Below, piece by piece: positions 29,373-38,316 of a stretch of DNA of 53,090 nt; within the stretch, counting starts at the first letter, position 1; every line of letters begins with the position of its first letter. Origin of the DNA: Planctomycetaceae bacterium (lineage in GTDB: Bacteria; Planctomycetota; Planctomycetia; Pirellulales; UBA1268). Both the position numbers and the translations under genes were made by a program. A model generated the notes under the pieces. It was not told the DNA's origin. It made no database searches and was given only the letters and a program-made list of their open reading frames with translations. Location: contig CANGGT010000006.1 of NCBI GenBank assembly GCA_947453375.1, positions 1 through 53,090 of the forward strand, in the 5' to 3' direction.

Positions 29373-30680
29373 ATGCCCCACGTCGCCCCGCTCCGCGGCC
29401 TCCGCTACGACCCCAAGCACGTCGGCGCCCTGTCGCAGGTGATCGCCCCCCCGTACGACGTCATCGACGCGGCGCTCCAGGAGGCGCTCTACCAGCGGCA
29501 CCCCGCCAACGTGATCCGGATCGAGCTGAACCGGGAGGAGCCCGGCGATGACGAGCGGACGAACAAGTACACCCGGGCTGCGAAGTTCCTCCGCAGCTGG
29601 CGCGACCAGGGGGTGGTGATGCAGGAGCCGGCCGCGGCGCTCTACGTCTATCACCAGGAGTTCGAAGTCGAGGGACGGACGTTTGTCCGCCGGGGGGTGA
29701 TGGCCCGGGTCAGGCTCGAGCGTTTCGGCACCGGCAACATCCATCCCCACGAAGAGACGATGTCGGGCCCGAAGCAGGATCGGCTCCTCCTCACGCGGGC
29801 CTGCCGGGCAAACCTCAGCCAGGTGTTTGGCCTCTATCCCGATCCCCAGGGTGAGGTGCAGGCCCTCCTCGATGCGGCCGTGGCCGGGCAGCCGCCGCTG
29901 GAGGCCACTGACCATCTCGGCGTGAAGAGCTGGATGTGGCCGCTCACCGACGAAGCGGTGGCGGCCAAGGTGGCCGGGCTGATGGGGCCGAAGCCGGTGT
30001 TCATCGCCGACGGTCACCACCGGTACGAGACCGCCTGCAATTACCGGGATGAGGTGGCAGAGGCCAACGGAGGCACGCTCCCTTCCGATCATCCCGCCAA
30101 CTTCGTCCTCATGATGCTCGTTGGAATGAGCGACCCGGGACTGGTCGTCCTCCCCACCCACCGGCTGTTCGTCGAGCCCTCGGTGGCCACTGCGGCCGAC
30201 CTGGCCGCGAAGCTCGGCGACTGTTTCACGACCGAGAAGGCCGGCGTCGGGCCGGCGGCCGCCGCTGACGTGTGGGAGCAGATCGAGACCGAGGATGCCC
30301 AAGGGACGCTCGGCCTCTACACCGCAGGCGACCGCACCTGGACGCTCGCCCGGATCACCCCCGCCGGCGCCGCCCGGATGGAGAAGATCGCGGCCGAGCA
30401 TGGCCCGTCCTGGCGGGGGCTCGGGGTGTCGATTCTTCACCGGCTCGTGATCGGCGAGCTCCTCGGCGCGAAGCAAATCCCCACCCCCGGCTACGTGCAC
30501 CTCGTCCGCGAGGTGGTGGAGGGGCTCGAGACCGGGAAGTATCCCCTCGCAGCCCTCGTCATGCCGGCGAGCGTCGGCGACATCAAGAGCGTCAGCGAGA
30601 CCGGCGAACGGATGCCCGCCAAGAGCACCTACTTTTATCCGAAGCTCGCCAGCGGACTGGTCTTCAACCCGCTCGATTGA
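29373..30680 (+). CDS. DUF1015 family protein
   Basis: PLRGLRYDPKHVGALSQVIAPPYDVIDAALQEALYQRHPANVIRIELNRE; KPVFIADGHHRYETACNYRDE. Confidence 0.92.
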   Translation: MPHVAPLRGLRYDPKHVGALSQVIAPPYDVIDAALQEALYQRHPANVIRIELNREEPGDDERTNKYTRAAKFLRSWRDQGVVMQEPAAALYVYHQEFEVEGRTFVRRGVMARVRLERFGTGNIHPHEETMSGPKQDRLLLTRACRANLSQVFGLYPDPQGEVQALLDAAVAGQPPLEATDHLGVKSWMWPLTDEAVAAKVAGLMGPKPVFIADGHHRYETACNYRDEVAEANGGTLPSDHPANFVLMMLVGMSDPGLVVLPTHRLFVEPSVATAADLAAKLGDCFTTEKAGVGPAAAADVWEQIETEDAQGTLGLYTAGDRTWTLARITPAGAARMEKIAAEHGPSWRGLGVSILHRLVIGELLGAKQIPTPGYVHLVREVVEGLETGKYPLAALVMPASVGDIKSVSETGERMPAKSTYFYPKLASGLVFNPLD

Positions 30681-30730
30681 CGGCTGCGTGACTTCGAGCG
30701 GCGATCCGGCTGATCCGGGAGCCGAGCGGC

Positions 30731-30744
30731 GTTCCACGTGAAAC
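30731..30744. promoter_or_regulatory. parS-like site 2
   Basis: GTTCCACGTGAAAC, matches the core of the classical bacterial parS consensus. Confidence 0.9.
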
Positions 30745-30813
30745 CGTGCCACCCCGGAGACCTGGGTGGCCTGCGGGCACAGGGGCCCTTGGGTAACCCT
30801 GCGCGGTCGCGCG

Positions 30814-30827
30814 GTTTCACGTGGAAC
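30814..30827. promoter_or_regulatory. parS-like site 3
   Basis: GTTTCACGTGGAAC, exact reverse complement of site 2. Confidence 0.9.
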
Positions 30828-30912
30828 TTTCCCCGAGGTCGCCAAGCGGCTCGCCGGACGTTTGCGGCAACCTTGCACGACAGAACGGTTGGAACGCCCT
30901 GCGGTTCCCGGC

Positions 30913-31737
30913 ATGACGATCGTGCCGGCGGAAGCCGATATTCCGGTTGTTCCCAGAATTCCCTGGGAAACACCTGGAAGGGATCTGCGTGTGGGAAGGA
31001 TTCTGTGCGTGGCCAACCAGAAGGGGGGCGTGGGGAAAACCACCACCGCGACCAACCTTGCCGTCGGCCTCGCCAAGGGGGGCCAGCGGACGCTGTTGGT
31101 CGATCTCGACCCGCAGTGCAACGCCACGTCGGGGCTCGGGGCCGTCCCGGCGGCGACCCATCCCCTCGTGTCGGAGGCCCCGCTTTGCGGCTCGGTGATC
31201 GAGACCGGCGTGGCAGGCCTCTCCCTCCTTCCGGGGAGCCGAAGCGTCCGCGACGTCGAACGGCTGGCGACGCTCGCCCGGAGCGGCAGTTTTGTCCTCG
31301 AGACCCATCTTGCCGGCGGGCTCAATGCCTGGGACTACTGTCTCATCGATTGCCCGCCCTCGATCGGCGACCTCACCCGGACGGCCCTGGCCGGGAGCAC
31401 GGAGGTCCTGATGCCGATCCAGTGCGAATACTTCGCCCTCGAGGGGCTGACGCAGATGATCGAGGTGATCCGCGACGTGATGGACGAGCGTCCCGGCCGG
31501 CTGCGGTTCGGGGGGATCGTCCTCACGATGCACGACGACGATCTGGAGCTGACCCGCGAGGTGGAGAACGAGGTTCGGGACTTCTTCGGGGAGATCGTCT
31601 TCGAGACGGTCATCCCCCGTGACGTGGCGGTGTCGGAGGCTCCCAGCCACGCCCGTAGCGTCCTCGATTACGCGCCGCGCTCGAGGGGAGCGCGGGCCTA
31701 CACGGAATTGTGCATGGAGGTTCGGGACTTTGAGTAA
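30913..31737 (+). CDS. parA: ParA chromosome-partitioning ATPase
   Basis: RILCVANQKGGVGKTTTATNLAVGLAKGG, LLVDLDPQCNATSGLG, LIDCPPSIGDLTRTAL; exact start uncertain (GTG 30991 also possible). Confidence 0.95.
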   Translation: MTIVPAEADIPVVPRIPWETPGRDLRVGRILCVANQKGGVGKTTTATNLAVGLAKGGQRTLLVDLDPQCNATSGLGAVPAATHPLVSEAPLCGSVIETGVAGLSLLPGSRSVRDVERLATLARSGSFVLETHLAGGLNAWDYCLIDCPPSIGDLTRTALAGSTEVLMPIQCEYFALEGLTQMIEVIRDVMDERPGRLRFGGIVLTMHDDDLELTREVENEVRDFFGEIVFETVIPRDVAVSEAPSHARSVLDYAPRSRGARAYTELCMEVRDFE

Positions 31738-32854
31738 GGAACGACGTCTGGGTCGGGGACTGGAAGCACTGCTCGGCCGTGCGGGGCTCGACCCGCAATC
31801 GACCCCCGCCCCCCCGCAGACCGACGGCACCGGCGCCCTCGCCGCCCAGCCCGCTCCCCTTCCGGGGCGGCCCGTGGAGATTCCCGGCAAGGGGATCGGT
31901 GGCCTCGGTACCGGTGCCGCCCGCCTCATCCTCCACGCGCCGGAGGAGGTCGAGCAGGCGGCCGCGACGCTGCCGGTGAGCGAGGTCGATCCAGTGCTGG
32001 TCGATCCGAATCCCTGGCAGCCCCGGTCGGTCGTCGACGACGGGGCCCTCGCCGAGCTCACCGCCAGCCTCGGGGAGCACGGCCTCGTCCAGCCGATCGT
32101 CGTCCGGGCGCGGGGCGACCGCTACCAGCTCATCGCCGGCCAACGCCGCCTGGCGGCGGCCCGTCGGCTGGGGTGGGCGAAGCTCCCCGTCCGCGTCCTC
32201 GACGTCGACGACCGGCAGATGTCGGAGATCGCGATCGTCGAGAATCTCCAACGCCGCGACCTCGACGCCCTCGAGAAGGCGGCGAGCTTCAAGACCTATC
32301 TCGCCGCCTGGGGATGCACGCAGGACGAACTCGCCAAGCGGCTCTCGATCGACCGTTCGAGCGTTACCAACCTCATCCGTCTCCTCGAGCTTCCCGAGGG
32401 GGTGCAGCAGCGCCTTCGGGCGGGCGAGATTTCGATGGGTCACGCCCGGGCCCTGCTCCCGCTCGGAGACGAGCACGAGCAGCTGAAGCTCGCGCAGCGG
32501 ATCGTGGTCGAGGGTCTCTCGGTCCGGGCGATCGAGGGGGAGGTGCAGGAGATCCTCCGCGCCGACGAGGATGATCCGAGCTTGGCCGACGACGACGGCA
32601 TCTCGACGGCCGTGGCGGACGGCGAGGGGGATGACGACCTTCCCTCTCCCGCCGCACCGACCGCGACGAAGCGGAAGCCGGGGCGGCCGGCGACGAAGCG
32701 AACGGCGCAGGTGCAGGCCGTCGAGGCGCAGTTACGGAGGGCCCTGGGGACGAAGGTCGTCGTCCATGCCAACGGCAAGGGGGCGGGGCGGATCGTGATC
32801 CCGTTCGGCGATCTCGGCGAATTCCAGCGTCTCTTGCAGCAAATCAGCGGGTGA
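31730..32854 (+). CDS. parB: ParB partition protein (probable TTG start overlapping parA stop)
   Basis: SKERRLGRGLEALLG; VDPNPWQPRSVVDDGALAELTASLGEHGLVQPIVVR; AIVENLQRRDLDALEKA; HTH QDELAKRLSIDRSSVTNLIRLLELPE. Confidence 0.95.
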   Translation: MSKERRLGRGLEALLGRAGLDPQSTPAPPQTDGTGALAAQPAPLPGRPVEIPGKGIGGLGTGAARLILHAPEEVEQAAATLPVSEVDPVLVDPNPWQPRSVVDDGALAELTASLGEHGLVQPIVVRARGDRYQLIAGQRRLAAARRLGWAKLPVRVLDVDDRQMSEIAIVENLQRRDLDALEKAASFKTYLAAWGCTQDELAKRLSIDRSSVTNLIRLLELPEGVQQRLRAGEISMGHARALLPLGDEHEQLKLAQRIVVEGLSVRAIEGEVQEILRADEDDPSLADDDGISTAVADGEGDDDLPSPAAPTATKRKPGRPATKRTAQVQAVEAQLRRALGTKVVVHANGKGAGRIVIPFGDLGEFQRLLQQISG

Positions 32855-32956
32855 GACCGTTCAGCGGGCGACGGATGTCGGGAGGGCTGTAATGAGTGGC
32901 CGGGGTCGGTAGGCTGACCGCTTCCAGCCCTCTGAACCCGTATCGCCGCTGCTCCC

Positions 32957-34153
32957 ATGCTCAACAAACTCGTCACGCTGCTCCGTGCCCACGACAAGCT
33001 CGGATGCGTACGGGCGATCGATCGCTCCTGGCGGGGTGGCCGGCTGCGGGTGCCGCTCGACACGGCGCTCGAGGCCACCCTCGCCTGGCTCTGCGCCGCC
33101 CAGGATGCCACGCCCGATGGCGGGGTGTCGTATGGCTACAGCCTCACCGCCGGCTGGCGCCCGAGCTATCCGGAGACGACCGGCTACATCATTCCCAGCT
33201 TTCTTGCCTGCGCGGAGGTGACCGGCAACGACTCGCTCCGCACGCGGGCCATCCGCATGGCCGATTGGGAGATTGAGGTCCAACTCCCCGACGGCGCCGT
33301 CCGCAGCGGGCCGCTCGGCACACCGGTCGCGCCGGCGGTCTTCGACTCCGGCCAAGTGCTCTTCGGCTGGAACGCCGCCTGGCGTGCCACGCGCGATCCC
33401 CGCTACCGCGACGCCGCGATCCGCGCCGGTGAATGGCTCGTGGGCAACCTCGATGCCGATGGAGCGTGGCGGAAGAATCTCTCGAATCTCACCGAAGTCT
33501 CGCCGCTGTGCATCAACGTCCGCTCGGCGTGGGCCCTGGCGGAATCGGGGGTGCTCTTTGGCCGGGAGGATTTCGTCGACGCCGGCCGCCGCAACGGCGT
33601 CTGGACGCTTTCGATGCAGGATGATTCGGGATGGTTTGCCTCAAACGCCTTCCATCATGGCGAGGAGCCGCTCCTCCACAACATTGTCTATGTCATCGAG
33701 GGGCTGCTCGGCCTGGGGACGCTGTTTGCAGACGAGGCGGCGATCGCGGGGGCCGATCGGGCCGCAGCGGGGCTCGCGCGGCACGTGCTCGAGACGGGGC
33801 GGACGTACGGCCGCTATGCGACGCAGTGGAGGCCGGTGGTCTCCTGGCGCTGTCTGACCGGCGACGCGCAACTCGCCGGCGCCCTGATCCGGCTGTGGCG
33901 GAGCGGGCGACGGTCGCTCCCCTATGACGAGATCGCGCTTGAATTACTCCAGAGCGTGAGCGCGACGCAGGTGCTGCCGTGGCGGGCCGGGGACGGCCTG
34001 TCGGGCGGGGTCGGTGGCTCGTGGCCGATCTGGGGGGCGTACATGGCCTACACCTATCCCAACTGGGCGGCGAAGTTCCATCTCGACGCCCTCCTCCTCC
34101 ACCTCCACGGCGTCGACGCCCAGGATCCGCTTGCAGTGCGGAACGTGGGGTGA
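32957..34153 (+). CDS. Alpha/alpha-barrel (six-hairpin glycosidase-like) protein of unknown function
   Basis: Repeated helical hairpin motifs (GYIIPSFLACAEVTGNDSLRTRAIRMADWEIEVQLPDGAVRSG; FDSGQVLFGWNAAWRATRDPRYRDAAIRAGEWL). Confidence 0.65.
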   Translation: MLNKLVTLLRAHDKLGCVRAIDRSWRGGRLRVPLDTALEATLAWLCAAQDATPDGGVSYGYSLTAGWRPSYPETTGYIIPSFLACAEVTGNDSLRTRAIRMADWEIEVQLPDGAVRSGPLGTPVAPAVFDSGQVLFGWNAAWRATRDPRYRDAAIRAGEWLVGNLDADGAWRKNLSNLTEVSPLCINVRSAWALAESGVLFGREDFVDAGRRNGVWTLSMQDDSGWFASNAFHHGEEPLLHNIVYVIEGLLGLGTLFADEAAIAGADRAAAGLARHVLETGRTYGRYATQWRPVVSWRCLTGDAQLAGALIRLWRSGRRSLPYDEIALELLQSVSATQVLPWRAGDGLSGGVGGSWPIWGAYMAYTYPNWAAKFHLDALLLHLHGVDAQDPLAVRNVG

Positions 34154-34243
34154 CGGGGCGGGGATGCGCCAGGAAATGGGCCACGGACTAGTTTTCGGGC
34201 GATTTCGGGTAGACTTCCCCCGCTGGGCCGAAGGGCCTCGCGA

Positions 34244-34318
34244 CGGGGCGTAGCTCAGCCTGGTTAGAGCGCCTGGTTTGGGACCAGGAGGTCGAAGGTT
34301 CGAATCCTTTCGCCCCGA
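34244..34318 (+). tRNA. tRNA-Pro(UGG)
   Basis: Cloverleaf: acceptor CGGGGCG/CGCCCCG, anticodon stem CCTGG/CCAGG around TTTGGGA (anticodon TGG), T-arm GGTTCGAATCC; CCA not encoded. Confidence 0.95.
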
Positions 34319-34449
34319 TTCGGTTTGAGGCTTGAAAACAAGGCATTTCGGTGATCGACCCCGGATCGCCGGCGGATCGTCGGGACGGCTCTGGGCTATG
34401 CCGGGGCTACCCCCGCCGCTTCCGATGGTGTGGTTTTGCTGGGGTGGAA

Positions 34450-35190
34450 GTGAGGGGGTGGGTGACCGCGCGACCTCCACGGTTCTCTTCTTGGCTCTCT
34501 CCCTGGTTCTCTGATCCCTGGAGGCTCCGTCTCCTCCGGGTGCTCATCGGGGTAACGCTGCTCGCCGTGGTCTGGGCGGCAGAACGCTACGGGTTCTTGG
34601 GGCCGTTGGGCCCCGAACCGCCCCCTGTCGCTTGGCAACCCGAGCCGGGTTCGTCGCCGCCACCGACAGACCTCGCGACCACCGATGACGGCGCTGCCGA
34701 AGCGGAGGCTCCATCGCCGACGGAAGCCGCCCCGCGAGCGGAAGCCACCCCACCCACGGATTCAAACGTCGATCGCGCCCCGGGCGAGCCCGCCGTGCCG
34801 CGAGCGTCACGCCGATCGAAGCCGACGCCGCAGGCAGCACCGAGGCCACCACCGACCGCCGCCGATCCGCTGGTGATCGACGGGCTCTCCCTGCGCGATT
34901 CGAGCGGCCGCACGATCTACCGCGGGCAGATCGATCTGGCCCCGACGATGGAGCGGATCGCGGCCGGCCGGCGGTTGCGATTCCCCAACGATGGCACCAC
35001 GTTTCAAAACCGCGAAAATCGCCTTCCTCGACGCCCGCCGGGATACTACCGCGAGTGGGTCGTGCCAACACCGAAGGAACCAGGGCCAGGGCCGCAGCGG
35101 CTGATCACCGGCGAGGGGGGCGAAGTCTGGTACACCCACGACCACTACCGCTCCTTCCGCCGCCTCCCCACGGAGATCCGGATCCGATGA
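34450..35190 (+). CDS. Membrane-tethered barnase/RNase Sa-type ribonuclease (start uncertain; frame open from GTG 34351)
   Basis: TM LRVLIGVTLLAVVWAA; Pro/Ala linker; RLRFPNDGTTFQNRENRLPRRPPGYYREWVVPTPKEPGPGPQRLITGEGGEVWYTHDHYRSF matches the RNase Sa core with E, R and H catalytic positions. Confidence 0.85.
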   Translation: MRGWVTARPPRFSSWLSPWFSDPWRLRLLRVLIGVTLLAVVWAAERYGFLGPLGPEPPPVAWQPEPGSSPPPTDLATTDDGAAEAEAPSPTEAAPRAEATPPTDSNVDRAPGEPAVPRASRRSKPTPQAAPRPPPTAADPLVIDGLSLRDSSGRTIYRGQIDLAPTMERIAAGRRLRFPNDGTTFQNRENRLPRRPPGYYREWVVPTPKEPGPGPQRLITGEGGEVWYTHDHYRSFRRLPTEIRIR

Positions 35191-35585
35191 CCACCGCCCC
35201 TGACGCCCCTGGCCCGTTCCTGTTCAGCGACGATCCGGCGGCGTACCGCGCCGAAGGCGCCCTCGTCGTGCGGATTCCCGCCAAGGCGAAGGGGAAGGAA
35301 AAACTCCTCAGCGTCCTCGCTGCGAAGCTCCGTTTCCCGAGCTACTTTGGCCACAACTGGGATGCCCTCGAAGAATGTCTCCGCGATCTCTCCTGGCTCG
35401 GCGATCAGCCGCGGGTGGTGATCGTCCACGAGGCGTTTCCTTTCTCGCCGGCCGGTGAGGCGCTCGCGATCTACCAGGGGATTCTCGCTGACGCCGTGGC
35501 TGTGCATCGCGAACGCGGCACATCCCCCTTGCTCGAAGTCGTCTTTCCTAACCCGCCGTTCGACAGCGCCCCACGCAAGGGCTGA
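35187..35585 (+). CDS. Barstar-family ribonuclease inhibitor
   Basis: AKGKEKLLSVLAAKLRFPSYFGHNWDALEECLRDLSWL, barstar-like core; ATGA overlap with the RNase gene. Confidence 0.88.
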   Translation: MTTAPDAPGPFLFSDDPAAYRAEGALVVRIPAKAKGKEKLLSVLAAKLRFPSYFGHNWDALEECLRDLSWLGDQPRVVIVHEAFPFSPAGEALAIYQGILADAVAVHRERGTSPLLEVVFPNPPFDSAPRKG

Positions 35586-35633
35586 CAGACAACGTCTTGC
35601 CGGCCGTCGGCAACGCCCCGGAAAGCCTGCCCG

Positions 35634-36029
35634 ATGCCTGAAATGGTGCTCTACCGAGACCACCCGGCGATGTTCCGCAACCGGCCGGTACTGTTCCTCG
35701 CCTGCTGCGCGCTGATCCCCTTCGGGATCGGCCTCGTCGCTCTCGTCGCCTGGTGGCTCCACTGCCAGGCCACGTCGCTTGTGATCACCGAATCACGTGT
35801 CACCCTCCGAAAGGGGCTGTTGAGTAAGTACACCAACGACGTGCTCATCGCCGACATCCGCAATGTGCAGGTGAGGCAGAGTCTCCTCCAGCGGATCTTC
35901 GGTGTCGGCGCCGTCGCCGTATCGACCTCGGGGCAGGGCGACATGGAAATCGAGGTCCGCGGGGTGCCGGGCCCCGACCGGATCAAGGCGATCCTCAACG
36001 ACCGCCGAAGTGCGCTCCGCGCACCGTGA
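35634..36029 (+). CDS. Bacterial PH-domain (DUF304-like) membrane protein
   Basis: Two TM segments then LVITESRVTLRKGLLSKYTNDVLIADIRNVQVRQSLLQRIFGVGAVAVSTSGQGDMEIEVRGVPGPDRIKAIL. Confidence 0.85.
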   Translation: MPEMVLYRDHPAMFRNRPVLFLACCALIPFGIGLVALVAWWLHCQATSLVITESRVTLRKGLLSKYTNDVLIADIRNVQVRQSLLQRIFGVGAVAVSTSGQGDMEIEVRGVPGPDRIKAILNDRRSALRAP

Positions 36030-36052
36030 TCCCGTCCGGAGCGAACGGCCCG

Positions 36053-38110
36053 TCAGCGGATCGAGACGTCGTCCGGGGCGAGGGCCCAGATCGTCGGCCG
36101 CGCCGACGCGCCCGAGAGCGCCTCGCGGAGGAAGAGATCGATGACGCCCGTCCGCAGGCCGCGCTGGCTGAGGAGGATCATCGCCTCGCGCGACACGCCG
36201 AGGGCCGCCAGACGGGTGCTGGCGTCGGGATCACCGAAGAGGACCGAGAGATCGAGCCCCGCCGAGACGTTGGGCCGATGGACGATCTCGTATTTCTCGA
36301 TCCCCGCCTTCTTCGCCACCGCCGCAAGGCAGTCGTCGAGGCCGCCGATCTCGTCGACGAGCCCCGCCGCCTTCGCCTGGCTCCCCGACCACACCCGGCC
36401 ACCGGCGAGATCCTGAAGCTTCTCGACCGGAATCCCGCGCGACTCGCTGACGAGCTTGAGGAACCGGCCGTAGACGTCGTCGATCGTCTTTTGGAGCTTC
36501 GCCTGATCGTCCTCGTTCCAGCCCCGGTCGGGAGCGAAGGCACTGGCCGCCTCATCGAGCGCGATGTTCTCCATGTGGAGCCCGACGCGTTTGAGGAGGG
36601 TGCCGAAGCTGATCTTCATGGAGAAGACGCCGATCGAGCCGGTGAGCGTGCCCCGCTCGGCATAGACAGGCACCCCGAGGCAGGCCACCCAATAGCCCCC
36701 CGACGCGGCCACGGTCCCCATCGAGACGACCGTCGGCTTCTTCTTGGCCAGCTCCGCGAGCGCCTGGCGGATCGCTTCACTCGCCGTCGCCGAGCCACCC
36801 GGTGAATTGATGCGAATGACCACGCCCTTGATCTTGTCGTCGCGGCCGATCTCCTGGATCGCCTTGACGGTGGGGCCGGAGACGATCGAGCCGGGCGACT
36901 CTTTCTTGCCGTCGGCGATCGCCCCGGAGAGATGCATGACGGCGAGCGAGGTCTCCGTCACCTTCGCCGCCTTCTCGGGGCCTCCCCCCGACATCACCTT
37001 CCCCATCAGCTCGAAGAACGACATCTCCTTCTTCGGCTTCGCCGCCGCCTCCACCCAGCTCGTCTCGCCGCCGATCCAGCGGTTGAGCGTCCCCTTCATC
37101 GTGCCGAACGGGGCGAGCTCGTCGACGAGCCCGGCGGCGACGGCCTCGGCCGGGAGGAAGAGCCGCTGCTTCTGGAGCTCGCGCACCTTCTCGGTGGTCA
37201 GGCCGCGGCCGCGGGCGATCATCGACACCTGAGCGTCATTCATGCTCGTGAGCATGTCGAGGTAGTGCTGGCGGAGATGCTCGCTCATCGCCGAGTTCAC
37301 GTAAGGCTCGACGGCGCCTTTGAAGTTGCCCGCCCGGACGACCGAGGCTTTGAGGCCGAGGAGATCCATCGCGTCGCGATAGAAATACGACTGCATCGTC
37401 TTCGACGGCATGTCGACGCCGCCGAGATCGGCCATCGCCACGTGATCGCAGCCGGCCGCCACCGCGAGGTGGGCCGATTCCGCGCTCTCGAGCCACGCCC
37501 CCACCTTCTTCCCCGACTTCCGCAGCGCCTCGAGGCGGCGAAGGAGCTCGTCGAGTTGGGCGAGGTTCATCGTCAGATCGGCGTCGGAGAGATCGATGAC
37601 GACGGCGTGGATCTTCGGGTTCTTCGCCGTCTCGTCGAGGAGCTCACAGAGCTTGTAGAAATTTTTCCGCTTCCCAGGCGCTCCACCGATGATCAGGCTC
37701 GTCGGATCGAACTCGTTGGGGCCGACGATGTCTTCGTAGGTCCCGCCGAGCGTGATCAACTGCACCTGAAGCTTCGCCGCTTCGGCTTTCGCTTTTGCCT
37801 CGGCTTCCTTCCGCTTCTCGGCCCGCGCCGCCTCGGCATCGGCAGGCTTCTCGGTGGCCTTTGCTTCGACGGGCTTCTCGTCGGCAGGCTTGGCGTCTGC
37901 CGGCTTTGCTTCGGCGGGAGGCGCTTCGGCCGTGGGCGCCGCGTCGGCGGCAGGCTTGGCCTCGGCTGCCGGAGGGGGCTCGGCGACGGACGTGGCGCCG
38001 TCGTCGGCTTGGGCCAGATCGCTAGCCACCGTCAGGGCGAGCAGGAGGGCCACGCTCCGGGCCAGTTCCAGAACCCGTCGACCGGTCGGTTCGTAGCCTC
38101 GAGCCTTCAT
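36053..38110 (-). CDS. sppA: Signal peptide peptidase SppA, long form
   Basis: VVIRINSPGGSATASEAIRQALAELAKKKPTVVSMGTVAASGGYWVA; two S49-like halves; Ala/Pro/Lys/Glu-rich N-terminal linker. Confidence 0.88.
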   Translation of the reverse strand: MKARGYEPTGRRVLELARSVALLLALTVASDLAQADDGATSVAEPPPAAEAKPAADAAPTAEAPPAEAKPADAKPADEKPVEAKATEKPADAEAARAEKRKEAEAKAKAEAAKLQVQLITLGGTYEDIVGPNEFDPTSLIIGGAPGKRKNFYKLCELLDETAKNPKIHAVVIDLSDADLTMNLAQLDELLRRLEALRKSGKKVGAWLESAESAHLAVAAGCDHVAMADLGGVDMPSKTMQSYFYRDAMDLLGLKASVVRAGNFKGAVEPYVNSAMSEHLRQHYLDMLTSMNDAQVSMIARGRGLTTEKVRELQKQRLFLPAEAVAAGLVDELAPFGTMKGTLNRWIGGETSWVEAAAKPKKEMSFFELMGKVMSGGGPEKAAKVTETSLAVMHLSGAIADGKKESPGSIVSGPTVKAIQEIGRDDKIKGVVIRINSPGGSATASEAIRQALAELAKKKPTVVSMGTVAASGGYWVACLGVPVYAERGTLTGSIGVFSMKISFGTLLKRVGLHMENIALDEAASAFAPDRGWNEDDQAKLQKTIDDVYGRFLKLVSESRGIPVEKLQDLAGGRVWSGSQAKAAGLVDEIGGLDDCLAAVAKKAGIEKYEIVHRPNVSAGLDLSVLFGDPDASTRLAALGVSREAMILLSQRGLRTGVIDLFLREALSGASARPTIWALAPDDVSIR

Positions 38111-38316
38111 GCATTTCTCCCTGCAAGGGTTGCCTGTCTCGGGACAGCGGCCGGAACGACGTCCTTGGACCGCGGCCTCCTGTTCCACGCAGGAAACGGA
38201 GGCAGGAGGACCTGCCCGAACCCGCTCCTCACTCGAAGGATACGCTGGGGTCGGGGTGGGGACCAATGCCTCATGGGGCCAGACTGTCCAGTCGCCGGCG
38301 GCCTGTCGGCAAGACC

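Noticed and set aside
34244-35585. Genomic island at the tRNA-Pro 3' end carrying the RNase/barstar genes
   Set aside because: No integrase and no second copy of the tRNA 3' end noticed downstream; adjacency alone is not enough.
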